DNA of 64,000 nucleotides from assembly GCF_000696305.2 (NCBI RefSeq), contig NZ_AOMT01000026.1, positions 124,001 to 188,000 of the forward strand, given 5' to 3'. Position numbers and translations under genes: made by a program. Under the pieces are notes generated by a model. The model did no database searches. It was not told where the DNA came from and saw only the letters and a list, made by a program, of their open reading frames with translations. Origin of the DNA: Moraxella bovoculi 237 (lineage in GTDB: Bacteria > Pseudomonadota > Gammaproteobacteria > Pseudomonadales > Moraxellaceae). Within the stretch, counting starts at the first letter, position 1, and every line of letters starts with the position of its first letter. Below, piece by piece: positions 20,380-27,092 of the stretch.

Positions 20380-20407
20380 TGTAAGATATTTGCCCCACGT
20401 CCGTCTA
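20380..20407 (+). promoter_or_regulatory. Candidate ECF-sigma promoter of the RiPP operon
   Basis: TGTAAG (20380-20385), a 16-base spacer, then CGTCTA (20402-20407). This has the shape of many group-IV (ECF) promoters (GTAA-type -35 and CGTC-type -10). It lies 45-70 bases upstream of the precursor gene and is the natural target of the ECF factor encoded at the operon's end. No second copy was seen before the sigma gene itself. Confidence 0.5.
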
Positions 20408-20451
20408 AGGTGTATCATAAAATGGTTTATGATGTTTAATTGGAGTTTATC

Positions 20452-20817
20452 ATGTCAAATCTTAATCGTAAAATCACAGGTCTTGCCGTAGCAACCCTAC
20501 TTGCCACAGGACTTACTGCTTGTAAAGAAGAAAAGGTAGAAGCACAGCCCATGGAGCAAGGCTACCAAAATGCCGAAGATCAGCCTGCTACTGCCGAGCC
20601 TAACACCGCTACCGCCACCGCTACCAAAACTGCCGAAGGCAAATGCGGTGAGGGTAAATGTGGCGAAGCAGGGTGCAGTGCCACCATGACCGATAAATCA
20701 GCCAATGCAGGTTGTGGGGCGAACACCGCTACTGCTGCCGCCGACAAATCAGCAACTGCCAGTTGTGGGGCAAGCACCGACAAAAACGCTAATGCCAGTT
20801 GTGGCGGTAACAAATAA
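20452..20817 (+). CDS. Cys-repeat precursor lipoprotein (HvfA/bufferin-like)
   Basis: A 121-residue secreted peptide, probable substrate of the DUF692 enzyme encoded downstream. The signal peptide ends in a lipobox at Cys24 (GLTAC). A Gln/Glu/Pro/Thr-rich linker follows, then a core with two EGKCG units and a closely related EAGC (Cys65, 70, 75) and three wider-spaced copies (NAGCGA, ASCGA, ASCGG; Cys88, 105, 117). EGKCG is the motif modified in HvfA of Haemophilus and in bufferins, where cysteines become copper-binding thiooxazole or oxazolone-thioamide groups. The ATG at 20452 has GGAG 7 bases upstream; a longer TTG start at 20440 is unlikely. A lipidated precursor and the degenerate second set of repeats are unusual. 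Confidence 0.75.
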   Translation: MSNLNRKITGLAVATLLATGLTACKEEKVEAQPMEQGYQNAEDQPATAEPNTATATATKTAEGKCGEGKCGEAGCSATMTDKSANAGCGANTATAAADKSATASCGASTDKNANASCGGNK

Positions 20818-20833
20818 ATAGCGGTTTAGGCTT

Positions 20834-20874
20834 GCATGACAAGGTTTTGGGAATTTTTCATAACCTTGTCATGC
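20834..20874 (+). repeat. 13-bp perfect inverted repeat between precursor and rclA-like gene
   Basis: GCATGACAAGGTT (20834-20846) pairs exactly with AACCTTGTCATGC (20862-20874), loop 15 bases. No T run follows, so full termination is unlikely. It may attenuate read-through or protect the 3' end of the precursor mRNA, giving more precursor than enzyme. Confidence 0.7.
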
Positions 20875-20909
20875 CCTAATAATTTTGGCAAATAAATTGG
20901 AGAAAAAAG

Positions 20910-22226
20910 ATGATACAAACCAAAAACTTAATCATCGGCTTTGGTAAAGCAGGCAAAACGCTGGCAGGGCTGTTTGACAAACAGGGCGAGCGTACCATTT
21001 TGGTTGAGCAATCGGACAAAATGTATGGCGGAACGTGTATTAACGTGGGCTGTATTCCGTCAAAAAAACTGATTCATGAAGCCAAAACAGACAGTTTTGC
21101 TGTTGCCATGCAGGACAAGGACAAACTCATCTCTGCCTTGCGTGAAGCTAATTTTAACAAAATCAATGATTTACCAAATGTAACCGTCATCAACGCACAA
21201 GCGAGCTTCGTTGATGACAACACTGTTGCCCTATCCACAGGCGAGACGGTGCGTGCCGAGCGGATTTTTATCAACACAGGCACGACCCCCATTATGCCAC
21301 CGATTGCAGGCGTGGACGGCGAGCGTGTTTATGACAGCACGGGGCTTTTAAACTTAGGCGACAGCCAAGCGACCGCGCCCAAGCGGCTGGTTATCGTGGG
21401 TGCAGGTTTTATCGCCCTTGAATTTGCCTTTATGTATCACGCTTTTGGCAGTCAAGTGAGCATTGTTGAAAAATTTGACAGCTTTTTGCCAAAGATTGAT
21501 GATGACGTGCGTGCGATTGTGCTTGACCTATTAAATGAGCGCGGCATTACGGTGCATTTAGGGCAAGATGTCCAAGAATTTAAACACCTAACAGAGCATA
21601 CCCAAGTCATCACCGATAAGATGACCCTTGATGCTGATGCTGTGCTTGTCGCCATTGGCAGACGACCTAACACAGATGCTCTAAACCTACAAAACACAAG
21701 CGTACAGCTAAGCGAGCGTGGCTATGTGGTGTGCGATGACAAACTAAAAGCCACCGACCACATTTGGGCGATGGGCGATGTCGCAGGTTCACCGCAGTTT
21801 ACCTACATCTCGCTTGATGATTATCGCATTGTGGCGGATGATTTGTTTGGGAGTGGCACACGCCACAGAGCCGACCGCCACACTTTCCCAACGAGTGTTT
21901 TTATCACACCGCCTTTATCACAAATTGGCCTGAGCGAAAAACAAGCCAAAGACAGTGGCAAAAATTACCAAGTGGCAACCTTGCCCGCCCAAGCCATTGT
22001 CAAAGCCAAAATCACAGGCAATACCAAAGGCTTATTAAAAGCGATTGTGGATAAAGACAATAACGAGATTTTGGGCGTTACGTTGTTTTGTGAAAATAGC
22101 CATGAGATTATCAATTTATTTAAATTGGCAATGGATAATGGCGTTAAAGCGGATTATTTTAAAGAGCAAATTTTTACGCACCCAACCATTAGCGAATCAT
22201 TAAATGATTTATTTGCCGAATTTTAA
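20910..22226 (+). CDS. RclA-like flavoprotein disulfide reductase
   Basis: A 438-residue FAD/NAD(P)H pyridine-nucleotide-disulfide oxidoreductase. Throughout its length it resembles E. coli RclA (IIGFGKAGKTLAG, MYGGTCINVGCIPSKKL, YDSTGLLNL, WAMGDVAG, QFTYISLDDYRIV, HPTISESLNDLF). The redox-active pair is Cys43/Cys48. RclA protects against hypochlorous acid and is reported to reduce Cu(II) to Cu(I). GGAGAAAA precedes the ATG. Being second in a predicted copper-peptide operon, a role in copper redox state or thiol protection is likely but inferred; a mercuric- or glutathione-reductase-like activity is less likely. Confidence 0.85.
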   Translation: MIQTKNLIIGFGKAGKTLAGLFDKQGERTILVEQSDKMYGGTCINVGCIPSKKLIHEAKTDSFAVAMQDKDKLISALREANFNKINDLPNVTVINAQASFVDDNTVALSTGETVRAERIFINTGTTPIMPPIAGVDGERVYDSTGLLNLGDSQATAPKRLVIVGAGFIALEFAFMYHAFGSQVSIVEKFDSFLPKIDDDVRAIVLDLLNERGITVHLGQDVQEFKHLTEHTQVITDKMTLDADAVLVAIGRRPNTDALNLQNTSVQLSERGYVVCDDKLKATDHIWAMGDVAGSPQFTYISLDDYRIVADDLFGSGTRHRADRHTFPTSVFITPPLSQIGLSEKQAKDSGKNYQVATLPAQAIVKAKITGNTKGLLKAIVDKDNNEILGVTLFCENSHEIINLFKLAMDNGVKADYFKEQIFTHPTISESLNDLFAEF

Positions 22227-22269
22227 TCGTTTTAAATAAATTTAATTGGTGTAATTTAGAAGGTGTCTT

Positions 22270-22653
22270 ATGAAAAAACTCACTCTTGTCATTGCAATTA
22301 GCATCTTGGGATTAACTGCGTGTAACAGTTTTGCCAATACCTCATCAAAACAAAACAATGCCAAATCTCAAACTCAATCACAAATCAAACCAAAAGCAAA
22401 AGGCGTTTGGATTGATGTGCGTAGCCCAGAAGAATATAAAGCGGGGCATTTGTTAAATAGCGTCAATATCCCTGTTGGCGATATTGCATCAAAGATTTCT
22501 GCCATTGAGCCTAATAAAAACAATCCTATTAATCTATATTGCCGAAGTGGCAGACGTGCCGAAGTTGCTCGCACAGAACTCTTAAAATTGGGCTATACCA
22601 ATGTTACCAATCACGGCGGCTATGAAGACCTAAAACAACAAGGTTATCGTTAA
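22270..22653 (+). CDS. Rhodanese-like lipoprotein
   Basis: A 127-residue lipoprotein: signal peptide with GLTAC lipobox (Cys18), a Gln/Lys-rich linker, then a single rhodanese domain (WIDVRSPEEYKAGHL) with active-site loop YCRSGRR, Cys91. It resembles periplasmic thiosulfate sulfurtransferase PspE. Followed after 10 bases by a DUF2892 gene. In E. coli YgaP these two domains are fused, so the pair may work together in sulfane-sulfur handling at the membrane. Confidence 0.82.
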   Translation: MKKLTLVIAISILGLTACNSFANTSSKQNNAKSQTQSQIKPKAKGVWIDVRSPEEYKAGHLLNSVNIPVGDIASKISAIEPNKNNPINLYCRSGRRAEVARTELLKLGYTNVTNHGGYEDLKQQGYR

Positions 22654-22663
22654 GGAGTATTTT

Positions 22664-22864
22664 ATGAAAATCAATGTTGGTAAACCTGATAAAATCGTAC
22701 GAATTATTTTGGGTGTTGTTATTATTGGCTTGGGTGTTTATTTTGGTTCTTGGTGGGGAATTGTTGGGCTTGTGCCATTATTGACAGGCTTTATGAATTT
22801 TTGCCCCATTTATCATATTTTGGGCATCAGCACTTGCAAGTGCCATGTTGATAACAAACCCTAA
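22664..22864 (+). CDS. DUF2892 (YgaP-type) small membrane protein
   Basis: 66 residues with two membrane segments (about 12-27 and 30-46) and the family's starts and ends (MKINVGKPDKIVRIILG ... FCPIYHILGISTCKC). Three cysteines cluster after the second helix. GGAG lies 9 bases before the ATG. In YgaP this domain anchors a rhodanese; here the rhodanese is encoded separately just upstream. Confidence 0.8.
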   Translation: MKINVGKPDKIVRIILGVVIIGLGVYFGSWWGIVGLVPLLTGFMNFCPIYHILGISTCKCHVDNKP

Positions 22865-22880
22865 TAATTGGGAAAATAAA

Positions 22881-23789
22881 ATGACAAGTAAAAGACCATT
22901 GCACGGGGCAGGGCTTGGCTTTCGCCGTGAGTTATTGCCACAAATGTCTTTTGATGATGTGAATGCCGTTCATCAATTAGGCCAGATTGATTTTTTTGAA
23001 GTGTCGCCTGAAAATTGGATAAACTCCCACGGAATTATGGGCGGACGTTTTGAAAATATCTTGCGTGCTTATAGCGAGCGGTTTTCTTTTATTTGTCATG
23101 GACTTTCTTTGTCTATTGGCAGTTCAAAAGAATTGGAGGTGGCTCATGTAAATAATATTAAGCATTTTATGAAGTCGCATAACATCAATTTATTTACCGA
23201 GCATTTGTCTTGGTGTAGTGATGACAAAGGGCATTTGTATGATTTATTGCCCATTCCTTGCACCGAAGAAGCGGTATTTTGGGTTGCCGAGCGTATTAAA
23301 AAAGTACAAGATATTTTAGGCTCTCAAATTGGCATTGAAAACGCCTCATATTATTATCTACCGCCCCAAAGCCAAATGTCCGACAGTGAATTTATTTCTG
23401 CGGTGGTAAAAGAAGCTGATTGTTTATTGCATTTAGATGTGAATAATATTTTTGTCAATAGCCAAAACTTTGGTTTTGACCCACACCAATATTTGCGTGA
23501 ATTGCCGCTCGAGCGGACGTGTTATTTGCACGTTGCTGGGCATTATGTGGATGATGACGGCTTGATTGTGGATACGCATGGCGATAGTGTGGTGGAGCGT
23601 GTTTGGGCGTTGTTAAATGACGCCTATGGTTTGATATTTGCCAAAACAGGTAAAACGGCAGATAAGATTCCGACTTGTTTGGAGCGTGATTTTAATTTCC
23701 CAGAACTTAGCGAGCTTACCCGTGAAGTTAAATTCATTCGGGAAATTCAAGAACGCCATAAAAATAATTCTACATTTAAATTGGCCTAA
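22881..23789 (+). CDS. hvfB: DUF692 multinuclear iron-dependent oxidase (HvfB/BufB-type MNIO)
   Basis: TIM-barrel enzyme that uses two or three iron ions to modify cysteines of a ribosomal peptide. The 302 residues show the family start LHGAGLGFRREL and candidate metal ligands at His73 (CHGLSLSIG), Glu107/His108 (FTEHLSW), Glu153 (GIENASYY), Asp186/Asn188 (HLDVNNIFVN), His217, His221 (YLHVAGH), Asp231/His233 (DTHGDS) and Glu268. The ATG at 22881 has GGGAAA upstream and gives the usual family length; the longer frame from 22845 overlaps the DUF2892 gene. Partner of the DUF2063 protein encoded next. Predicted substrate: the Cys-repeat lipoprotein at 20452. Confidence 0.88.
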   Translation: MTSKRPLHGAGLGFRRELLPQMSFDDVNAVHQLGQIDFFEVSPENWINSHGIMGGRFENILRAYSERFSFICHGLSLSIGSSKELEVAHVNNIKHFMKSHNINLFTEHLSWCSDDKGHLYDLLPIPCTEEAVFWVAERIKKVQDILGSQIGIENASYYYLPPQSQMSDSEFISAVVKEADCLLHLDVNNIFVNSQNFGFDPHQYLRELPLERTCYLHVAGHYVDDDGLIVDTHGDSVVERVWALLNDAYGLIFAKTGKTADKIPTCLERDFNFPELSELTREVKFIREIQERHKNNSTFKLA

Positions 23790-23824
23790 TTATTTTAATG
23801 ATAATTTAATAAAATGGCATAACA

Positions 23825-24616
23825 ATGATGATTGATAAAGCACCCAAGTTACGCATCTTTCAGCGTGAATTTGGCGATTATATCCGCAAACAAAAACACG
23901 ATAATACCGATACCGTGCCTGCTCGTGTGGGGCAATTATATCAAAATCTGATTTATAATAATGTCTCTGGCTTTGTCAATCAATGCTTTCCCATTACTCG
24001 CAGTATTATTGAGACGCATTTTGGCATATTGGTTTGGCAAAATCTGATTAAAGATTTTTTAAAACATGGCGATATGGCAAGTCCGTATTTTAGTGAAATC
24101 ACCGAGCAATTTGTCGGCTATTTGACAGATAGTGTTTTGACAAAATTTGATTTGCCCATTTATTTGTCAGAATTTGCTCATTATGAATGGGTGGAATTGT
24201 TTGTAGATAATCTACCGAACAATAATCCCAAGCCTATTTTAATGTATCAAAATGCGTCTATTTTTATCAATCATACCGCCCAGATTTTATATTATGAATG
24301 GGCGGTGCAGGATATTAGCGTGGCATTTTCTCCGAGTCAAAAAAGCCCGACTTTTTTGGTGGTGTATCGTAAAGTGGTGGACGGTACATTTAAAACGGCA
24401 TTTATGACCATAAGCCAGCTTAGTTTTATCATACTAACCTTTATGCAAGCAAAGCAAAATGAAGAGGTATGCTATCAAAATACAAATGAGTTATTGGCAG
24501 AGCTACAACGCACCTTTGAATTAAATGATGAGATTTTTGATAATATCAAAATTTCGTTTGATGATTTGGTCAATACAATGATTGATAATCAAATTTTTTA
24601 TAACCAATATTTTTAA
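23825..24616 (+). CDS. hvfC: DUF2063 partner protein (HvfC/BufC-like)
   Basis: 263 residues. The N-terminal third is the DUF2063 domain (QREFGDYIRK, RVGQLYQNLIYNNVSGFVNQCFPITR), which in related systems binds the precursor peptide and delivers it to the MNIO. The C-terminal half resembles the winged-helix portion of the family (EFAHYEWVEL, YYEWAVQDIS). It follows the DUF692 gene by 35 bases, the usual pairing. AT-rich codon use like the rest of the operon. Confidence 0.83.
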   Translation: MMIDKAPKLRIFQREFGDYIRKQKHDNTDTVPARVGQLYQNLIYNNVSGFVNQCFPITRSIIETHFGILVWQNLIKDFLKHGDMASPYFSEITEQFVGYLTDSVLTKFDLPIYLSEFAHYEWVELFVDNLPNNNPKPILMYQNASIFINHTAQILYYEWAVQDISVAFSPSQKSPTFLVVYRKVVDGTFKTAFMTISQLSFIILTFMQAKQNEEVCYQNTNELLAELQRTFELNDEIFDNIKISFDDLVNTMIDNQIFYNQYF

Positions 24617-24633
24617 TAAAAATAAGGTAAATT

Positions 24634-25272
24634 ATGATAAAAAAATACAACGCTTATTATAATAAATTTGTTGTAAATTTAAATAAATTGGACTTTTTGC
24701 CATTATTCGCCATTCGTCTTTATCTTGCCCCTGTGTTTATTATGGCAGGGCTAACCAAATACCGTTCGTTTGATGATACGGCACAGTGGTTTGGTAATGC
24801 CGATTGGGGGCTTGGTTTGCCATTTGCATCCTTTTGGGTGGCTATGGTGATTGTTGCTGAATTGATTGGCGGTGTGGCGTTATTACTCGGCGTGGCGACT
24901 CGTTTTTTTGGCGTGTTATTGGCAATCACAATGGCGGTTGCCATGCTTCTTGTGCATTTAAAAAACGGCTGGCACGCCATTACCCCAACCGACCCTGCGA
25001 CCAATATCGCCCAGTTATTTGGCGGATTGGGACAGGTAAGTTTGGATAATTCCATACAAGCGAGCGAGCGATTAAATAAAGCCCGTGAAATCTTACAAAC
25101 GCATGGCAATTATGACTGGCTGACCGAAACGGGTAATTTTGTGGTTTTAAATAATGGCATAGAATTTGGCATGACTTATTTTATCATGTTAATTGTGCTA
25201 ATTATTTATGGGGCGGGGCGTTATATAAGCATGGACTTTTGGATAAATAAAAGTCTGCCAACTTTGAAATAG
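24634..25272 (+). CDS. DoxX-family membrane protein (HvfD/BufD-like)
   Basis: 212 residues with four predicted membrane helices; the first carries the DoxX signature RLYLAPVFIMAGLTKYRSFDDTAQWF. About 60 residues of hydrophilic loop precede the last helix (FGMTYFIMLIVLIIYGAGRY). DoxX members regularly end hvf/buf operons, perhaps in electron transfer or membrane protection of the modification step; the precise role is not known. Stop at 25270-25272; then 289 bases before the sigma gene. Confidence 0.82.
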   Translation: MIKKYNAYYNKFVVNLNKLDFLPLFAIRLYLAPVFIMAGLTKYRSFDDTAQWFGNADWGLGLPFASFWVAMVIVAELIGGVALLLGVATRFFGVLLAITMAVAMLLVHLKNGWHAITPTDPATNIAQLFGGLGQVSLDNSIQASERLNKAREILQTHGNYDWLTETGNFVVLNNGIEFGMTYFIMLIVLIIYGAGRYISMDFWINKSLPTLK

Positions 25273-25561
25273 TACTGTGTCAAACTCGTTCACAGTGAGG
25301 GCGTGCTGAACCTTTATAACACAATTTAAAATTTAGAAATCTTGTGAAAATAAAATGATGTTTTTGCATGAAAAATGGCTAAATCTTGTTTTTCTGCGTC
25401 AAAAACTGGTCTGATAGAATGACTATCAGCCTTAAGTTTTTTCCTTGAAAAACGTGCGATTTTTCTCATTTTTCATTGCAAATACAAAAGTTCAACACGC
25501 CCTATTTGTACAGCTTTGCTCGTTTTCCTTGTCTTATTTCAAATTTTTTTTTGACTTAAAA

Positions 25562-26149
25562 ATGCACCAAATACAATTACGCCAATTTGATAAAAAAAGC
25601 ATGGACGAGATCTATCAGTCCATGTTTGCTTTTGCGTATAACCAATTAAATCACGAACAGCACGCCAAAGACGTGGTGCAAGATGCCCTCTTAAATGCCC
25701 TAAAATATGCCGATAGTTTTCAAGGAAAGTCCGCCTTTAAAACATGGGTATTTGCCATTTTAAAAAATAAAATTGCCGACTTCATCCGCCAAAACAAACA
25801 TTATGAAGTCATGAGCGATATGAGTGAAAATAGTGATGAAGAATTTTTGGCAATGCTGTTTGATGATATTGGGCATTGGCAAAACGGTTCATCGCCAAAT
25901 GCCTTTGATAATCGCTGGGCAAGTCCGCATGAAACAGTTGAAAATGATGAATTTTGTCAAGTATTGGAACTTTGTTTGGAGAATCTGCCCAAAGAGCAGG
26001 CACAAGTTTTTTTGATGAAAGAATATATAGAATTGGGTAGTGATGAGATTTGTAAGAGTTTAAATATTACTCGACAGAATTTATATGTATTATTGCACAG
26101 AGCCAGATTAAGATTGCAAATGTGTTTGTCGGTAAAATGGTTTGTTTAG
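25562..26149 (+). CDS. ECF-type RNA polymerase sigma factor
   Basis: 195 residues with sigma region 2 (HAKDVVQDALLNALKYADSFQGKSAFKTWVFAILKNKIADFIR) and region 4 (LPKEQAQVFLMKEYIELG ... ITRQNLYVLLHRARLRLQ), no regions 1 or 3. The ATG at 25562 is used because the open frame upstream (from TTG 25445) is Phe-rich and unlike sigma factors; no good ribosome site is visible. The zinc-finger anti-sigma gene starts 10 bases after its stop. Expected target: the TGTAAG-N16-CGTCTA promoter before the precursor gene. Confidence 0.85.
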   Translation: MHQIQLRQFDKKSMDEIYQSMFAFAYNQLNHEQHAKDVVQDALLNALKYADSFQGKSAFKTWVFAILKNKIADFIRQNKHYEVMSDMSENSDEEFLAMLFDDIGHWQNGSSPNAFDNRWASPHETVENDEFCQVLELCLENLPKEQAQVFLMKEYIELGSDEICKSLNITRQNLYVLLHRARLRLQMCLSVKWFV

Positions 26150-26159
26150 GGGGGATACA

Positions 26160-26348
26160 ATGAAACGATTAAAGAATTGCCAAAAAATGACTGAATTGAT
26201 GAGCTTATCACAAGAAGAACCATTGACTTTATCCCAAAAAATGACGGTGAAATTTCATCTTTTGATGTGTCCTGAATGTCGTAGGTTTGATGATAATAAT
26301 CGGGTGTTAAAAGAGATGATAAAAAAGCATAAGAATTTAAAGGGATGA
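26160..26348 (+). CDS. Small zinc-finger anti-sigma factor
   Basis: 62 residues, soluble, with the ZAS pattern HLLMCPEC (His-x3-Cys-x2-Cys). Such zf-HC2 proteins hold their partner sigma factor and release it on thiol or metal stress. No membrane segment, so it would act in the cytoplasm. GGGGGG lies upstream of the ATG. The cysteines could sense copper or electrophiles directly (inference). Confidence 0.75.
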   Translation: MKRLKNCQKMTELMSLSQEEPLTLSQKMTVKFHLLMCPECRRFDDNNRVLKEMIKKHKNLKG

Positions 26349-26363
26349 TTTGTTTTAAAGCGA

Positions 26364-27092
26364 TTAAAAAAGCTGATTTGACAATATCGTCCGCATGGGA
26401 TTAAAGCTCTTGCGATGTTCGGGCAATATTCCATGCTCATAAATGGCGGTGGTATGGGATTTGCTGGCATAGCCTTTGTGCTTGTCTAGCCCATAATCAG
26501 GATAAATTTCGGCATAGTCATTCATGGCAGTATCACGATGAACCTTGGCAAGGATACTGGCACAAGCGATAGACGTGTGAAGGCTGTCGCCCTTGATGAG
26601 CGTGTGAATGCACGGCTGAAAGTCGCCAAAGTCATCGGATAGGGTGGGCGCAGCGTTGCCGTCTATCATGATGATAAGGTTGTCGTTTTTGCCAATGTCA
26701 TTTAACGTTATCAAGTGTTCAATCGCCAATCTCATACCCAAAAGAGTCGCTTGATAAATGTCAATGGCATCAATCACATAAGCAGGTATATCAATCACAG
26801 CATAGCTTTGGCAGGTTTGTTTAATCGGGTCAAAGACCAAATTCCGCTTTTTTTCAGACAGTTTTTTGCTGTCGTTGATAAGAGCAAGGGGCGTATTTGT
26901 CAGGTCAATTTGCCCAAATTCGCCCGTCAAATCATTATCCAAAATCACCGCCCCAACGGTCATCTGCCCAAACAGTGAACCCCGCCCCACTTCATCAATG
27001 CCGATGACAAAGGTGCGTGATGTAGGTTCGTGATTTTTGTGGGCGACAACGGTGCAGGCGTGAGTGTGCGTGTTTAGAGTATGGGCTTTCAT
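26364..27092 (-). CDS. rnhB: Ribonuclease HII
   Basis: Cleaves RNA in RNA-DNA hybrids and removes misincorporated ribonucleotides. 242 residues with GIDEVGRG (first catalytic Asp and Glu), INDSKKLSEKKR, MIDGNA, and ASILAKVHRD carrying the later Asp. The first 26 residues are an extra His/Thr-rich extension. Its ATG overlaps the lpxB stop by 4 bases, the common lpxB-rnhB arrangement. Confidence 0.95.
   Translation of the reverse strand: MKAHTLNTHTHACTVVAHKNHEPTSRTFVIGIDEVGRGSLFGQMTVGAVILDNDLTGEFGQIDLTNTPLALINDSKKLSEKKRNLVFDPIKQTCQSYAVIDIPAYVIDAIDIYQATLLGMRLAIEHLITLNDIGKNDNLIIMIDGNAAPTLSDDFGDFQPCIHTLIKGDSLHTSIACASILAKVHRDTAMNDYAEIYPDYGLDKHKGYASKSHTTAIYEHGILPEHRKSFNPMRTILSNQLF

Noticed and set aside
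25445-25561. Longer TTG start for the ECF sigma factor
   Set aside because: The added 39 residues are Phe/Ser-rich and unlike sigma region 1; no ribosome site.
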